64,000 nt of DNA from an uncultured cyanobacterium (GCA_903871775.1 CAIQIA010000026.1:1-64000), one strand, 5' to 3'; shown: positions 8,980-17,422, counted from the stretch's first letter. Numbers and translations are program-made. Notes: generated by a model not told the origin, from the letters alone.

Positions 8980-10068
8980 TCAGCCCGCCGGCACCACCCC
9001 CAGCCCCTCGAGCCTGGTGTTGAACCGCCGCAGCAGCTGACGGTCATCGGCCCCCGTGTGGGCGGGGCCCGCCTCCCAGGCCCGGGCAAGCTCGGCCAGA
9101 GTGTCGTCGCCGACCACCACCGGCGCATCGAAATGGGCCGGCACCACCCGCTGCACCCCCAGGGCTGCCACCTCGGCCAGCCAGGCCGCCATCCGCTGGC
9201 GATGGCGCGGAAACACCAGTTCCTCGAGGATCGGCGCCACCTGCAGGCGGCCGCCATCGCTGAACCGCTCGAAGTGCTGCTCCCAGTCGGCCTGCCAGCG
9301 GAAGGGGTACCAGGCCCCCACCGTCTCAAGGCAGGCCGGCTGGAAGAAGCTGGCGAAGAGCACCAGCCGTCGCCAGCCCCGCCGCCGCCGCTCCTCGTTG
9401 TCGTGCAGGGGCTCGTCACCGGCATCGCGGGAGTGATACAGGAGCGGACGGGGCTCAAGGTCGAGCAGTTCGGGCCGCCGGTCTGACACCGCCACCAGGG
9501 CATCGGTCAGCACCAGCGTGCCGCTGGGCCGGTGCAGCACCGTCGCCTCGAAGAACGGCCCCGGCCCCAGGGGCACCGGCCCCAGGGCCTGCCAGGCGAG
9601 CACGTCCTGGTGGGGCAGCCCATCGTTGAACAGCACCCGTGTGCGCCCGCCGGGGAACCCCAGCCAGGCCAGCGGCAGGGACACGGGGAAACTCCACTGG
9701 CCCGGCGTGACCCACACCCGGGCCGCCGGGAAGGCCCGCGCCATCGCCGGCACCGGCAGCTTGTGCTCAAGCCCCGAGCTGCTCGGATGCACGATCGTGC
9801 ACACCGGACCGTGATCGGCCTCCAGCCCCCGCAGCAAGGCGAGGCACTCCCCCGTCGGCGCCACCGGCGCGTACAGCAGCAGCCCCTCGGGCAATCGCAG
9901 CACCGTCATCCGGATCGGCACCGCCACCGAGAACACCCCCTGCAGCTGCTCGAGGCTCCAGACCTCGCCCGGCACCAGGGTCCGCAGCAGGGTGCGGCGG
10001 CGGCCGTAGGGAAAGATCGGCAGCAGCGGCCACCAGGGCCAGGCACGGGACGGGGAGTCGAAGGGCAC
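8980..10068 (-). CDS. DUF4336 domain protein (metallo-beta-lactamase-like fold)
   Basis: A 362-residue soluble protein of the cyanobacterial/plastid DUF4336 family. It is recognised by WPLLPIFPYGRRRTL near the N-terminus, VWSLEQLQGVFSVAVPIRMTV, YAPVAPTGECLALL, HPSSSGLEHK, and the Trp/Pro-rich GQWSFPVSLPLAWLG. The family is thought to be a divergent metallo-beta-lactamase fold whose substrate is unknown. The start is GTG 10068 (VPFDSPSRAW); the frame is open further to 10110, but those residues are not conserved-looking. It converges on the DUF760 gene and diverges from the ATP-grasp ligase gene. Some members carry two domains; the C-terminal 120 residues here could be a second, more divergent part. 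Confidence 0.85.
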   Translation of the reverse strand: MPFDSPSRAWPWWPLLPIFPYGRRRTLLRTLVPGEVWSLEQLQGVFSVAVPIRMTVLRLPEGLLLYAPVAPTGECLALLRGLEADHGPVCTIVHPSSSGLEHKLPVPAMARAFPAARVWVTPGQWSFPVSLPLAWLGFPGGRTRVLFNDGLPHQDVLAWQALGPVPLGPGPFFEATVLHRPSGTLVLTDALVAVSDRRPELLDLEPRPLLYHSRDAGDEPLHDNEERRRRGWRRLVLFASFFQPACLETVGAWYPFRWQADWEQHFERFSDGGRLQVAPILEELVFPRHRQRMAAWLAEVAALGVQRVVPAHFDAPVVVGDDTLAELARAWEAGPAHTGADDRQLLRRFNTRLEGLGVVPAG

Positions 10069-10135
10069 CGGTGGGCAGCGGGCTGGACCGTTTCTACCGT
10101 GGGCCCACACCGGCAGACAGGGGGGCGGCAGCTGG

Positions 10136-11626
10136 GTGGAAGGGCAAGGGTTCCGCGACCTTCAGGCCCAGTTGCCTGATCTGCTGCTGCACGATGCCGA
10201 TGGCAACGACCTGCTGGTGCTGCCGTCGCTGAGCTTCGAGCCGCGGGAGCTGGCCCTGGTGCCCGGCGCCCACCACTACGAGGAGCGGCAGTTGTTCGAG
10301 CTGGTGCGCCTGCGCCAGCCCCGCAACCGGGTGGTGTACGTCACCAGCAAGCTGCTGCCCGACCTGGTGGTCGACATGGTGCTCGAGCTGCTGCCCGGGG
10401 TGCCCACCTCCCACGCCCGCCAGCGGCTGCGGCTGTTCGACACCGACGACGCCTCCCTGCGCCCCCTCACCACCAAGCTGCTCGAGCGGCCGCGGTTGCT
10501 GCAGCGCATCCGCGCCGAGCTGCGGCCCGGGCGCAGCCTGATGACCTGTTTCCTGGTGGGGCCCCTGGAGCAGCAGCTGTCAGAACGGCTACAGCTGCCG
10601 CTGCTGGGCAGCGATCCGTCCCTGGCCCACTGGGGCAGCAAGGCCGGCAGCCGCGAGCTGTTCCAGCGCTGCGACCTGCCCCATCCCCGGGGCACTGACC
10701 TGCAGCACGATCTCGACGATCTGGCAGAGGCGGCCGCCGCCCTGTGGGAACGGTGTGGCGGCCTGGCGGAGGTGGTGGTCAAGCTCAACGAGGGGTTCAG
10801 CGGCGAGGGCAATGCCCGCCTGGCCCTCGCGCCCCTCGAGCTGGCGACCCTCGACGGGCCAGGCCGCCGACATCGCCTGCGCCAGGCCCTCGAGACCCTG
10901 CCCATGCCCGCCGACGACTGGAAACAGACGCTGCTGCCCCAGCAGGGGGCCCTCGTGGAGGAATGGCTGGCCGCCGCCGACGAGGTCTGCTCCCCCAGCG
11001 TCCAGGGCATGATCCACGCCGACGGCCGGGTGGAGATCCTCTCGACCCACGAGCAGGTGCTGGGGGGCAGCGACGGCCAGACGTACCAGGGCTGTCGCTG
11101 TCCGGCCCGGGCCGACTACCGCCTGCAGCTGCAGCAGTGGGGCCTGCGCCTCGGCCAGGAACTGGCCCGCCTGGGGGCCCTCGAACGCTTCGCCCTCGAC
11201 ACCGTCGCCCGCCGCTGCGGCGACCGGTGGGATCTGCAGGCGATCGAGGTGAACCTGCGCAAGGGGGGTACCACCCATCCGCAGATGGCCCTGCGCTTCC
11301 TGAGCCAGGGCACCCTCGACTGGGACAGCGGCCGCTTTCTGTCCCCCCGGGGCAACGAGCTCTGCTACGAGGCCACCGACACCTTCAGCGACCCGGTGCT
11401 GCGGGGGCTGCTGCCCCTCGACCTGGTGGACACGGTGGTCGGCGCCGATCTGCACTACGACGCCCTGCAGGAGCGGGGCAGCGTCTTCCATCTGCTGGGT
11501 TGCCTGTCGGAGTACGGGAAGCTGGGGTTCACCTGCATCGGCGGCAGCCCTGCCGAAGCCGCCGCCCTGTACCGCCGCACCGGCGCGACCCTGCTGGCGG
11601 CGGGGCGTGCCGCCGGCCATCGGTAG
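10136..11626 (+). CDS. ATP-grasp ligase, PGM1-type peptide ligase-like
   Basis: A 496-residue protein resembling the ATP-grasp peptide ligases related to pheganomycin ligase PGM1. The N-terminal part (about 1-140) looks like the pre-ATP-grasp domain (FEPRELALVPGAHHYEERQL). The central region (about 190-390) contains VVVKLNEGFSGEGNAR, a nucleotide-binding lysine and flexible loop, VEEWL, and the Mg-ligand stretch around LQAIEVNLRKGGTTHPQM. A C-terminal domain of about 100 residues corresponds to the PGM1_C type. The start is GTG 10136. It is followed 25 nt later by pyrophosphatase. The substrate is unknown; homologues occur widely in cyanobacteria. It is not a glutathione synthetase or carbamoyl-phosphate synthase by motif. 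Confidence 0.75.
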   Translation: MEGQGFRDLQAQLPDLLLHDADGNDLLVLPSLSFEPRELALVPGAHHYEERQLFELVRLRQPRNRVVYVTSKLLPDLVVDMVLELLPGVPTSHARQRLRLFDTDDASLRPLTTKLLERPRLLQRIRAELRPGRSLMTCFLVGPLEQQLSERLQLPLLGSDPSLAHWGSKAGSRELFQRCDLPHPRGTDLQHDLDDLAEAAAALWERCGGLAEVVVKLNEGFSGEGNARLALAPLELATLDGPGRRHRLRQALETLPMPADDWKQTLLPQQGALVEEWLAAADEVCSPSVQGMIHADGRVEILSTHEQVLGGSDGQTYQGCRCPARADYRLQLQQWGLRLGQELARLGALERFALDTVARRCGDRWDLQAIEVNLRKGGTTHPQMALRFLSQGTLDWDSGRFLSPRGNELCYEATDTFSDPVLRGLLPLDLVDTVVGADLHYDALQERGSVFHLLGCLSEYGKLGFTCIGGSPAEAAALYRRTGATLLAAGRAAGHR

Positions 11627-11651
11627 GATCCGCGCGCCTGTCCCGCCTCCG

Positions 11652-12239
11652 ATGGCCAACATCGACCAGCCCCCCAGCCGCACGATGGCGAATCTGCTGC
11701 ACGTGCTGCCGGCCTTTGCGGACGCTGACGCCCTGCGCCTGAACGTGATCATCGAGCTCAACTCGATGACCATCAACAAGTACGAGTTGATCACCGAAAC
11801 CGGCCATCTCAAGCTCGACCGGGTGGGTTACAGCTCCCTCGCCTACCCCTTCGCCTACGGCTGCATCCCCCGCACCTGGGACGAGGACGGCGATCCCCTC
11901 GATGTGGAGATCGTCAATGTGACCGAACCGCTGGTGCCGGGCTCGGTGGTGGAGGCCCGCATCATCGGCATCATGACCTTCGATGACGGCGGCGAAGTCG
12001 ATGACAAGGTCATCGCCGTGCTGGCCGATGACAAGCGCCAGGACCACATCACCAGCTTCGAGCAGCTGGGCGAGCACTGGCGCAAGGAGACACAGTACTA
12101 CTGGGAGCACTACAAGGATCTGAAGAAGCCCGGCACCTGCCGTGTCAACGGCTTCCTTGACAACGGCGAGGCCGTGCGCATCGTGCGCGAATGCGAGCAG
12201 CGCTACCTCGAGACGATTGAGCCCAAGCTGGTGGGTTGA
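11652..12239 (+). CDS. ppa: Inorganic pyrophosphatase (family I)
   Basis: A cytoplasmic soluble pyrophosphatase that hydrolyses the pyrophosphate from biosynthesis (aminoacylation, nucleotide transfer). The 195-residue protein contains INKYELITETG, the active-site segment YPFAYGCIPRTWDEDGDPLDV with its metal-binding aspartates, DDKVIAVLADD, and a C-terminal LKKPGTCRVNGF, all in the family order. ATG 11652 (MANIDQPPS) is chosen over the earlier in-frame codon at 11607, which would lie inside the preceding gene. It lies just downstream of the ATP-grasp ligase gene and converges on psbA. The hairpin after it terminates psbA rather than this gene. Confidence 0.96.
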   Translation: MANIDQPPSRTMANLLHVLPAFADADALRLNVIIELNSMTINKYELITETGHLKLDRVGYSSLAYPFAYGCIPRTWDEDGDPLDVEIVNVTEPLVPGSVVEARIIGIMTFDDGGEVDDKVIAVLADDKRQDHITSFEQLGEHWRKETQYYWEHYKDLKKPGTCRVNGFLDNGEAVRIVRECEQRYLETIEPKLVG

Positions 12240-12266
12240 GCAGCGGGCCGCCTCCCGGGCGGCCAT

Positions 12267-12295
12267 GAAAAATCCCCGCCCTTGCGGGCGGGGAT
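12267..12295 (-). terminator. Rho-independent terminator of psbA
   Basis: A perfect 10-bp stem (12272-12281 pairs with 12286-12295) with the 4-nt loop ttgc. Read on the minus strand it is followed by a run of five T residues (12271-12267). This is the arrangement expected at the end of psbA, which stops 29 nt earlier. On the plus strand no T-run follows, so ppa is probably not stopped here efficiently. Confidence 0.85.
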
Positions 12296-12324
12296 CGGTG
12301 GTTGAGGGTGTGGCTGGGGGTTGA

Positions 12325-13401
12325 TCAGCCGATGGAGGGGGCGGTCAGGGCCACCGGGGTGGCGGCGACCGTCGCCAGGTCGAGGGGGAAGTTGTGGGCG
12401 TTGCGCTCGTGCATCACTTCCATGCCGAGGCCGGCACGGTTGAGGATGTCGGCCCAGGTGGGCAGCACCCGACCCTGGGCGTCGAGGATCGACTGGTTGA
12501 AGTTGAAGCCGTTCAGGTTGAAGGCCATCGTGCTCACCCCAAGGCTGGTGAACCAGATGCCCACGACCGGCCAGGCAGCCAGGAAGAAGTGGAGGCTACG
12601 GCTGTTGTTGAAGCTGGCGTACTGGAAGATCAGACGACCGAAGTAACCGTGGGCGGCCACGATGTTGTAGGTCTCTTCTTCCTGGCCGAACTTGTAGCCG
12701 TAGTTCTGGCTCTCGCTCTCGGTGGTTTCACGAACCAGCGAGGAGGTCACCAGGGAGCCGTGCATGGCGGAGAACAGGCTGCCGCCGAAGACACCGGCCA
12801 CCCCCAGCATGTGGAAGGGGTGCATCAGGATGTTGTGCTCGGCCTGGAACACCAGCATGAAATTGAAGGTGCCCGAAATGCCGAGGGGCATGCCGTCGGA
12901 GAAGGAACCCTGACCGAAGGGATAGATCAGGAAGACGGCGAAGGCGGCCGACAGCGGAGCGCTGTAGGCGACGCAGATCCACGGACGCATGCCGAGGCGG
13001 TACGACAGCTCCCACTGGCGACCCATGTAGGCCGAGATGCCGATCAGGAAGTGGAAGACCACCAGCTGATAGGGGCCACCGTTGTAGAGCCACTCATCGA
13101 GGGAAGCGGCTTCCCAGATGGGGTAGAAGTGCAGGCCGATGGCGTTGCTGCTGGGAATGACAGCACCGGAGATGATGTTGTTGCCGTAGATGAACGAGCC
13201 GGCAACCGGTTCGCGGATGCCGTCGATGTCGACGGGGGGAGCCGCGATGAAGGCAATGATGTAGCAGATGGTCGCAGCCAGGAGGCAAGGGATCATCAGC
13301 ACACCGAACCAACCCACATAGATGCGGTTGTCGGTGCTGGTGACCCACTCGCAGAAGCTCTGCCAGCTGCTGGCGCGTCCGCTGCGGATGGCGGTGGACA
13401 T
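12325..13401 (-). CDS. psbA: Photosystem II D1 protein, D1:1 (low-light) form
   Basis: The D1 reaction-centre subunit binds P680 chlorophyll, pheophytin, QB and the Mn4CaO5 cluster in the thylakoid. It has 358 residues with the usual five transmembrane helices. The segment [12 protein letters not shown] carries Gln at the position equivalent to residue 130; the D1:1 isoform has Gln there and high-light D1:2 has Glu. The C-terminus has HNFPLDLA followed by a short extension ending ALTAPSIG, the usual site of CtpA processing after DLA. The start is ATG 13401 (MSTAIRSG); a TTG at 13407 is in frame but not family-like. It is the only psbA in this window; picocyanobacteria normally carry other copies elsewhere. 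Confidence 0.98.
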   Translation of the reverse strand: MSTAIRSGRASSWQSFCEWVTSTDNRIYVGWFGVLMIPCLLAATICYIIAFIAAPPVDIDGIREPVAGSFIYGNNIISGAVIPSSNAIGLHFYPIWEAASLDEWLYNGGPYQLVVFHFLIGISAYMGRQWELSYRLGMRPWICVAYSAPLSAAFAVFLIYPFGQGSFSDGMPLGISGTFNFMLVFQAEHNILMHPFHMLGVAGVFGGSLFSAMHGSLVTSSLVRETTESESQNYGYKFGQEEETYNIVAAHGYFGRLIFQYASFNNSRSLHFFLAAWPVVGIWFTSLGVSTMAFNLNGFNFNQSILDAQGRVLPTWADILNRAGLGMEVMHERNAHNFPLDLATVAATPVALTAPSIG

Positions 13402-13501
13402 GAGCAATCAGGGAATGAGGACGGCTCCAGGATGTGGAGCCTTGTCAGGCTAAGAAACCGCCGCGATGGCGAGAAAAGATTTATCCAAAGTTTTTGAAGC
13501 T
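13402..13501 (-). promoter_or_regulatory. psbA promoter / 5' untranslated region with hairpin
   Basis: This 100-nt gap upstream of psbA is far more AT-rich than its surroundings, especially 13460-13495 (runs of A and T). That suits the promoter of a highly expressed gene. About 21 nt before the start codon lies a perfect 7-bp inverted repeat (13423-13429 with 13435-13441, loop ggatg on the plus strand). In the mRNA it would form a hairpin close to the ribosome-binding region. No convincing -35/-10 pair can be fixed by eye. A role of the hairpin in translation or message stability is inference. Confidence 0.55.
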
Positions 13502-14785
13502 CTATGAAGACGTTGCCGCCGTCGCGCCGTTCTGGCCCTGACCCCAGGCCAGGGCCTGGTCGACGAACCCCTGCCAGTCGAGCCGCTCCTCCTCGAGGGC
13601 GCGGCTCACCAGCTGCGGGAAGCTGATCTGCAGGGCCGGCAGCGCCCCGTCGGGCACCCCCGAGGCCAGGGCAAGGGCATCGGCCATCGCCCGGGCCAGC
13701 ACCCGGGTCAGGTAGGCGGCCGAGAGGGCCTGCAGGGTGCCGCCCACCAGCCAGGTGGCGCCGTGGAGGCGCAGGGCGGCCCCCAGGGCCTGACCACCCC
13801 ACTCCAGCGTCCCGAGGGCCAGGGCCACCCGCCCCAGTTCAAGGGCGGCGCTGCGGGTCTGCTCCGGCGTCCAGCGGCAGGGCCAGAGCTCGGCCATCTC
13901 TCGCAGCAGCAGGCCGTTGACCGCCGTCATCAGCAGCAGATCCGCCGTGGGCAGGGGCGAGGCCAGCACCGCCGCCGCCACGAGCCACTGGCTGCGCTGG
14001 ACCAGGGGCTGCAGCCGCCGGCGCCGCTCGGCCTCGAGCTGCTGCTGCCAGCGGTCCTGGAGCTGGCGCAGGCAGCGCAGCCGTGTGGCGCGGCGGCGAC
14101 CGGCGAAGGGCAGCCGTTCAGCCGGCAGGGAATCCCCCAGCCGGGCCAGGGTCAGGCCGTCCCCCAGCTGGATGGCGAGCTCATGCCGCAGGGCGGGCCA
14201 GCGGTCGGGGTCGGGGCAGGTCGCCAGCACCAGCACAGGCAGGTCCTGCGGGGCGGCCTGCAACCAGCGCAGATCAGCCGCCGAGGCGGTCTCGCCGAGC
14301 AGCCACACCACCCGGTCGGCCTGGAGCAGATCGGCGGGCCAGCTCCAGCGCTCCGGGGCCGACGGCAGCGGCCGGGCCAGGTGCAGCAGAGCCGGCACCG
14401 AGCGACGCAGCCCCTGTTCCAGCCACAACCGTTCGTCGTTGGCGGGGGCGCGCCCGGCCAGCACCAGCTGTTCCTGCGGACGGTCGAGGGCCTGCTGCAG
14501 CTGTTGAAACTCGCGATCGGGGCCGTCGCTGCCCAGCCCGAGATCCTCGAACTGGCGCAGCAGGTGGCGGCAGTGCTCGAGCAGGGGCTCCGGGGCCTGG
14601 GGCAGGGCCGCCTGCGCCGTCGATCGGGGCCGCTGCAGCAGCCAGGCGCCGGCACCGGCCAGGGCCGCAAGCCCGACGCTGCCCAGGGGGCCGTGGCCCA
14701 GGTCACCCATGAGCCAGCCACCACCCACAATCAGGCCGCCCACCATGAGAGGACGCAGCGGAGGGCGGATCGGCAGGGGAAGCAT
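13502..14785 (-). CDS. YcjF / DUF697 family membrane-associated protein
   Basis: A 427-residue protein with an N-terminal pair of hydrophobic segments (about 12-50, Gly/Leu-rich). A middle domain (about 60-240) holds VVWLLGETASAADLRWLQ and LPVLVLATCPDPDRWPALRHEL. These resemble the later strands of a small GTPase, but no P-loop is present. A C-terminal DUF697-like membrane region begins around SQWLVAAAVLASPLPTADLLLMTAVNGLLLREMAELW. DUF697 often accompanies GTPase domains. Here the nucleotide-binding loop seems lost, so it is probably a pseudo-GTPase or scaffold. The start is ATG 14785; the frame is open far upstream, but that is the shadow of the divergent gene. Function unknown. Confidence 0.75.
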   Translation of the reverse strand: MLPLPIRPPLRPLMVGGLIVGGGWLMGDLGHGPLGSVGLAALAGAGAWLLQRPRSTAQAALPQAPEPLLEHCRHLLRQFEDLGLGSDGPDREFQQLQQALDRPQEQLVLAGRAPANDERLWLEQGLRRSVPALLHLARPLPSAPERWSWPADLLQADRVVWLLGETASAADLRWLQAAPQDLPVLVLATCPDPDRWPALRHELAIQLGDGLTLARLGDSLPAERLPFAGRRRATRLRCLRQLQDRWQQQLEAERRRRLQPLVQRSQWLVAAAVLASPLPTADLLLMTAVNGLLLREMAELWPCRWTPEQTRSAALELGRVALALGTLEWGGQALGAALRLHGATWLVGGTLQALSAAYLTRVLARAMADALALASGVPDGALPALQISFPQLVSRALEEERLDWQGFVDQALAWGQGQNGATAATSS

Positions 14786-14905
14786 CGCCGGGGTGGGGAG
14801 GGCGTGACCCCTGTCTAAGTCAGGCGGGCCGACCTGGATCAGGGCTGCAACACCAGGGTCATGCGGCGATGCGCCACACTTGGCCCCGCGACGCACGCCA
14901 GCCGG

Positions 14906-15484
14906 ATGGCCGACCAGGAACGTCTGAACCGCGGGGAGCGGTCTGAGGGAGCCCGCCGGGAGGGTGGCCGCGAGGGGGGCCGCGGCGGCGACCGCGAGGG
15001 GGGCCGTCGCGGGGGTGGCGGCCTCAACATCCGTCTGAGTGACAACGAACTGCGGGCCGCCCGCACGATCCAGGACGCCTTCCAGCTGCGCTCGCCCGTG
15101 GCCGTGATGGGCTTCTGCCTGCGCACCATGGCCGAGCTGCTCGAGAAGGGCGCCCTCGACGACGTGGTGGCCCAGCAACGGGCCGGTGGCGGCCGTTCCG
15201 GCGAACGGGGCGAACGCGGCGACCGGCGTGGCGGTGGCGGTGCTCCGGGGGGCCGTGGTCCGCGCCCCGACCCCTTTGCCCGCCCCAGCCGGCCGCCGGC
15301 CCCCGCAGCCGCTGGCCCCGAGGTGAGCGTCGACACTGCCGCGGAGGATCCAGGGGTTGAGGAGGAGGTGGCACAAGAGGTTGGTGCTGAGGAGGTTGCA
15401 GCAGAAGAGGTGGCTGCAGGGGCAGTTGCACTGGAAGAGCCCGCCGGCGAAGCGACCACGGCCGAGGCCTCGACGGAGGCCTGA
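14906..15484 (+). CDS. Gly/Arg-rich protein with conserved helical core and acidic tail
   Basis: This 192-residue protein has three zones. The N-terminus (1-50) is made of RxGGRxGG-like Gly/Arg/Glu repeats. A compact core (about 51-98) reads LNIRLSDNELRAARTIQ then SPVAVMGFCLRTMAELLE. The rest alternates a second RGG-like tract (about 103-130), a Pro/Ala stretch, and a strongly acidic Glu/Val/Ala repeat tail. RGG tracts commonly bind RNA, and the core resembles a small dimerising helix-turn domain. An RNA-related role is inference. The start is ATG 14906. Its TGA overlaps the trpS ATG as TGATG, indicating translational coupling with tryptophanyl-tRNA synthetase. Confidence 0.75.
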   Translation: MADQERLNRGERSEGARREGGREGGRGGDREGGRRGGGGLNIRLSDNELRAARTIQDAFQLRSPVAVMGFCLRTMAELLEKGALDDVVAQQRAGGGRSGERGERGDRRGGGGAPGGRGPRPDPFARPSRPPAPAAAGPEVSVDTAAEDPGVEEEVAQEVGAEEVAAEEVAAGAVALEEPAGEATTAEASTEA

Positions 15485-16497
15485 TGGCACGGCCCAGGGT
15501 TCTCTCCGGCGTCCAGCCCACGGGTTCCCTGCACCTGGGGAACTGGCTGGGGGCCATCCGCAACTGGGTCGATCTGCAGCAGAGCCACGACACCTTCTTC
15601 TGTGTCGTGGATCTGCATGCGATCACCGTGCCCCACCGCCCCGAGGCCCTGGCCGAGGACACCCGCCGCACGGCGGCCCTCTACCTGGCCTGCGGCATCG
15701 ATCCGGAGGTCTCGACCGTCTTCGTGCAGAGCCACGTGGCCGCCCACAGTGAACTGTGCTGGCTGCTCAACTGCCTCACCCCCCTGAACTGGCTCGAGCG
15801 GATGATCCAGTTCCGCGAGAAGGCGGTGAAGCAGGGCGACAACGTCTCGGTGGGCCTGCTCGACTATCCGGTGCTGATGGCCGCCGACATCCTTTTGTAT
15901 GACGCCGACCTGGTGCCGGTGGGCGAAGACCAGAAGCAGCACCTCGAACTGGCCCGCGACATCGCCCAGCAACGCATCAACAGCCGCTTCGGCACCCCCG
16001 AAGCTCCGCTGCTCAAGGTGCCCGAACCGCTGATCCTCGCCGATGGCGCCCGGGTGATGAGCCTCACCGACGGTGCCGCGAAGATGAGCAAGAGCGATCC
16101 GAACGACGGGTCGCGCATCCATCTGCTGGATTCCCCCGAGGTGATCCAGCGCAAGATCAAGCGTGCCAAGACCGACCCGGTGATGGGCCTGAGCTTCGAT
16201 CCAGGTCGCCCCGAGGCCGCGAACCTGCTGGGGCTTTATGCCGTGCTCAGCGGCTGCGGTCGCGACGCCGCGGCGGCCGAATGCGCCGACATGGGCTGGG
16301 GCCGCTTCAAGCCACTGCTCACAGACACCCTCATCGAAAGTCTGCGGCCGATCCAGGAGCGGTATGCCGCCATTGCCGCCGATCCCGGCGCCATCGAGAC
16401 GGTGCTGGGCAGGGGCCGTGAACGGGCCGAAGCGGTGGCCGGCGCCACCCTGGCCAGGCTCCAGCAGGCCCTCGGCTTCCTTCCCCGCACGAACTGA
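15484..16497 (+). CDS. trpS: Tryptophanyl-tRNA synthetase
   Basis: A class Ib aminoacyl-tRNA synthetase charging tRNA-Trp in the cytoplasm. It has 337 residues, the standard bacterial length. The HIGH-type signature is LHLGN at 16-20 (after SGVQPTGS), GEDQKQHLELARDIA is near 147-161, and KMSKS is at 200-204. It starts at ATG 15484, sharing its first base with the upstream gene's stop codon. A 256-nt non-coding gap with several inverted repeats follows. Confidence 0.97.
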   Translation: MARPRVLSGVQPTGSLHLGNWLGAIRNWVDLQQSHDTFFCVVDLHAITVPHRPEALAEDTRRTAALYLACGIDPEVSTVFVQSHVAAHSELCWLLNCLTPLNWLERMIQFREKAVKQGDNVSVGLLDYPVLMAADILLYDADLVPVGEDQKQHLELARDIAQQRINSRFGTPEAPLLKVPEPLILADGARVMSLTDGAAKMSKSDPNDGSRIHLLDSPEVIQRKIKRAKTDPVMGLSFDPGRPEAANLLGLYAVLSGCGRDAAAAECADMGWGRFKPLLTDTLIESLRPIQERYAAIAADPGAIETVLGRGRERAEAVAGATLARLQQALGFLPRTN

Positions 16498-16541
16498 TCA
16501 AAACCTCTGTCAGTCATAAAACAAGCTTATGAGATTCGGTA

Positions 16542-16656
16542 TTTTGCTCTTCACAGGGCAAAAAGTGTGCTCAGCAACGGCTGCACAAAAACCCTTGTGA
16601 CGACTGAGACGCAGCCGTCTCGCTCGATTAACACGCATCGCAGCGCGAGACAAGGG
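16542..16656. other. Intergenic block of inverted repeats, possible structured RNA
   Basis: The 256-nt gap between trpS and the muramidase gene is AT-richer than its flanks. It contains several pairings: a 9-bp hairpin (16542-16550 with 16555-16563, one G-U, loop tcac), a 5-bp stem (16566-16570 with 16583-16587), an inner stem (16619-16623 with 16645-16649) and an outer 7-bp stem (16592-16598 with 16650-16656) that could stack on it. No poly-T follows, so it is not a standard terminator. It may be a small RNA or a 5' leader of the muramidase gene. No named cyanobacterial RNA motif (for example the Yfr1 core) was recognised. Nothing else is visible in the gap. Confidence 0.3.
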
Positions 16657-16753
16657 GAGGAGCGCGATCCGCGCAAGGGGGACGGTCCCAGAAGCGACTA
16701 ATGCGTCCTTAAAGGGGAAAACTGGTCGAGCCCGTCCCCTCGACATCGACCGC

Positions 16754-17422
16754 ATGGATTTGGCACTGCGACTGAAGGCAGGCCTGGGACTGGGGCTGAG
16801 CGCCATGGGCGCCGCCCTCTCCCTTGCAACGGCTCCGGGACCGCAGGTCCTGGTCCCCCGGCCCGAAGGAACCGCCCAGGCCAGCCAGAGGGCCCCCCAC
16901 GACGGCCCCTATGCCCTCACCCCCGAACGTCTGGCCCTGCTCAACACCATCCGCTACGCCGAAGGCACCTGGAAAAACGGCTCCAGCCTTGGCTACCGGG
17001 TGCTCTACGGCGGCGCCCTGACCGACAACCTCCAGGAACATCCCCGCCAGGTGGTGGTCAAGCGCTACGCCAGCGCTGCGGCCGGCGCCTATCAGTTCCT
17101 GCCCCAGACCTGGGACATGGCGGCCAGCAGCCTCAACCTCAACGACTTTGGCCCCCGCAGCCAAGACCAAGCCGCCCTGTTCCTGATTGACCGGCGTCAG
17201 GCCCTCGAAGAGGCCGACAACGGCCAGCTGACCCCCGAACTGGTGGCCAAGCTGGCCCCCGAATGGGCCTCGCTGCCCACGATGGAGCAACAGAGCTTCT
17301 ACGGACAGCCCGTCAAGAACTTCGAAGAGCTCAACAGCTTCTACCAGGAGAACCTGGAGGAACTGCGGCGCGGTGGCCTGCCCCAGCAGGATCCGGCCGG
17401 CAGCCCCGACAGCCTGGGCTGA
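16754..17422 (+). CDS. Secreted muramidase, lysozyme-like GH104/GH24 type
   Basis: A 222-residue predicted peptidoglycan hydrolase. An N-terminal signal or anchor segment covers about 8-27. The catalytic domain (about 55-200) carries IRYAEGTW with the likely catalytic Glu70, then GYRVLYGG, a HPR turn near 96-98, and AAGAYQFLPQTW at 109-120. This order is characteristic of the lambda-endolysin-like family (GH104, muramidase/lytic transglycosylase). The C-terminus is Gln/Pro-rich. There is no holin or phage gene nearby and it sits next to an amidase gene, so a housekeeping wall-remodelling enzyme is more likely than a prophage remnant. The start is ATG 16754. Confidence 0.85.
   Translation: MDLALRLKAGLGLGLSAMGAALSLATAPGPQVLVPRPEGTAQASQRAPHDGPYALTPERLALLNTIRYAEGTWKNGSSLGYRVLYGGALTDNLQEHPRQVVVKRYASAAAGAYQFLPQTWDMAASSLNLNDFGPRSQDQAALFLIDRRQALEEADNGQLTPELVAKLAPEWASLPTMEQQSFYGQPVKNFEELNSFYQENLEELRRGGLPQQDPAGSPDSLG

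Noticed and set aside
12267-12295. Shared bidirectional terminator for ppa and psbA
   Set aside because: The T-run lies only on the psbA side; the plus-strand side continues with a GC/GT sequence.
14786-15490. N-terminal extension of the DUF697 frame
   Set aside because: It runs through the divergent Gly/Arg-rich gene and has shadow composition. ATG 14785 gives a natural start.
16510-16806. Minus-strand open frame in the trpS-muramidase gap
   Set aside because: It is serine/arginine-rich with no protein-like pattern and overlaps the muramidase start.
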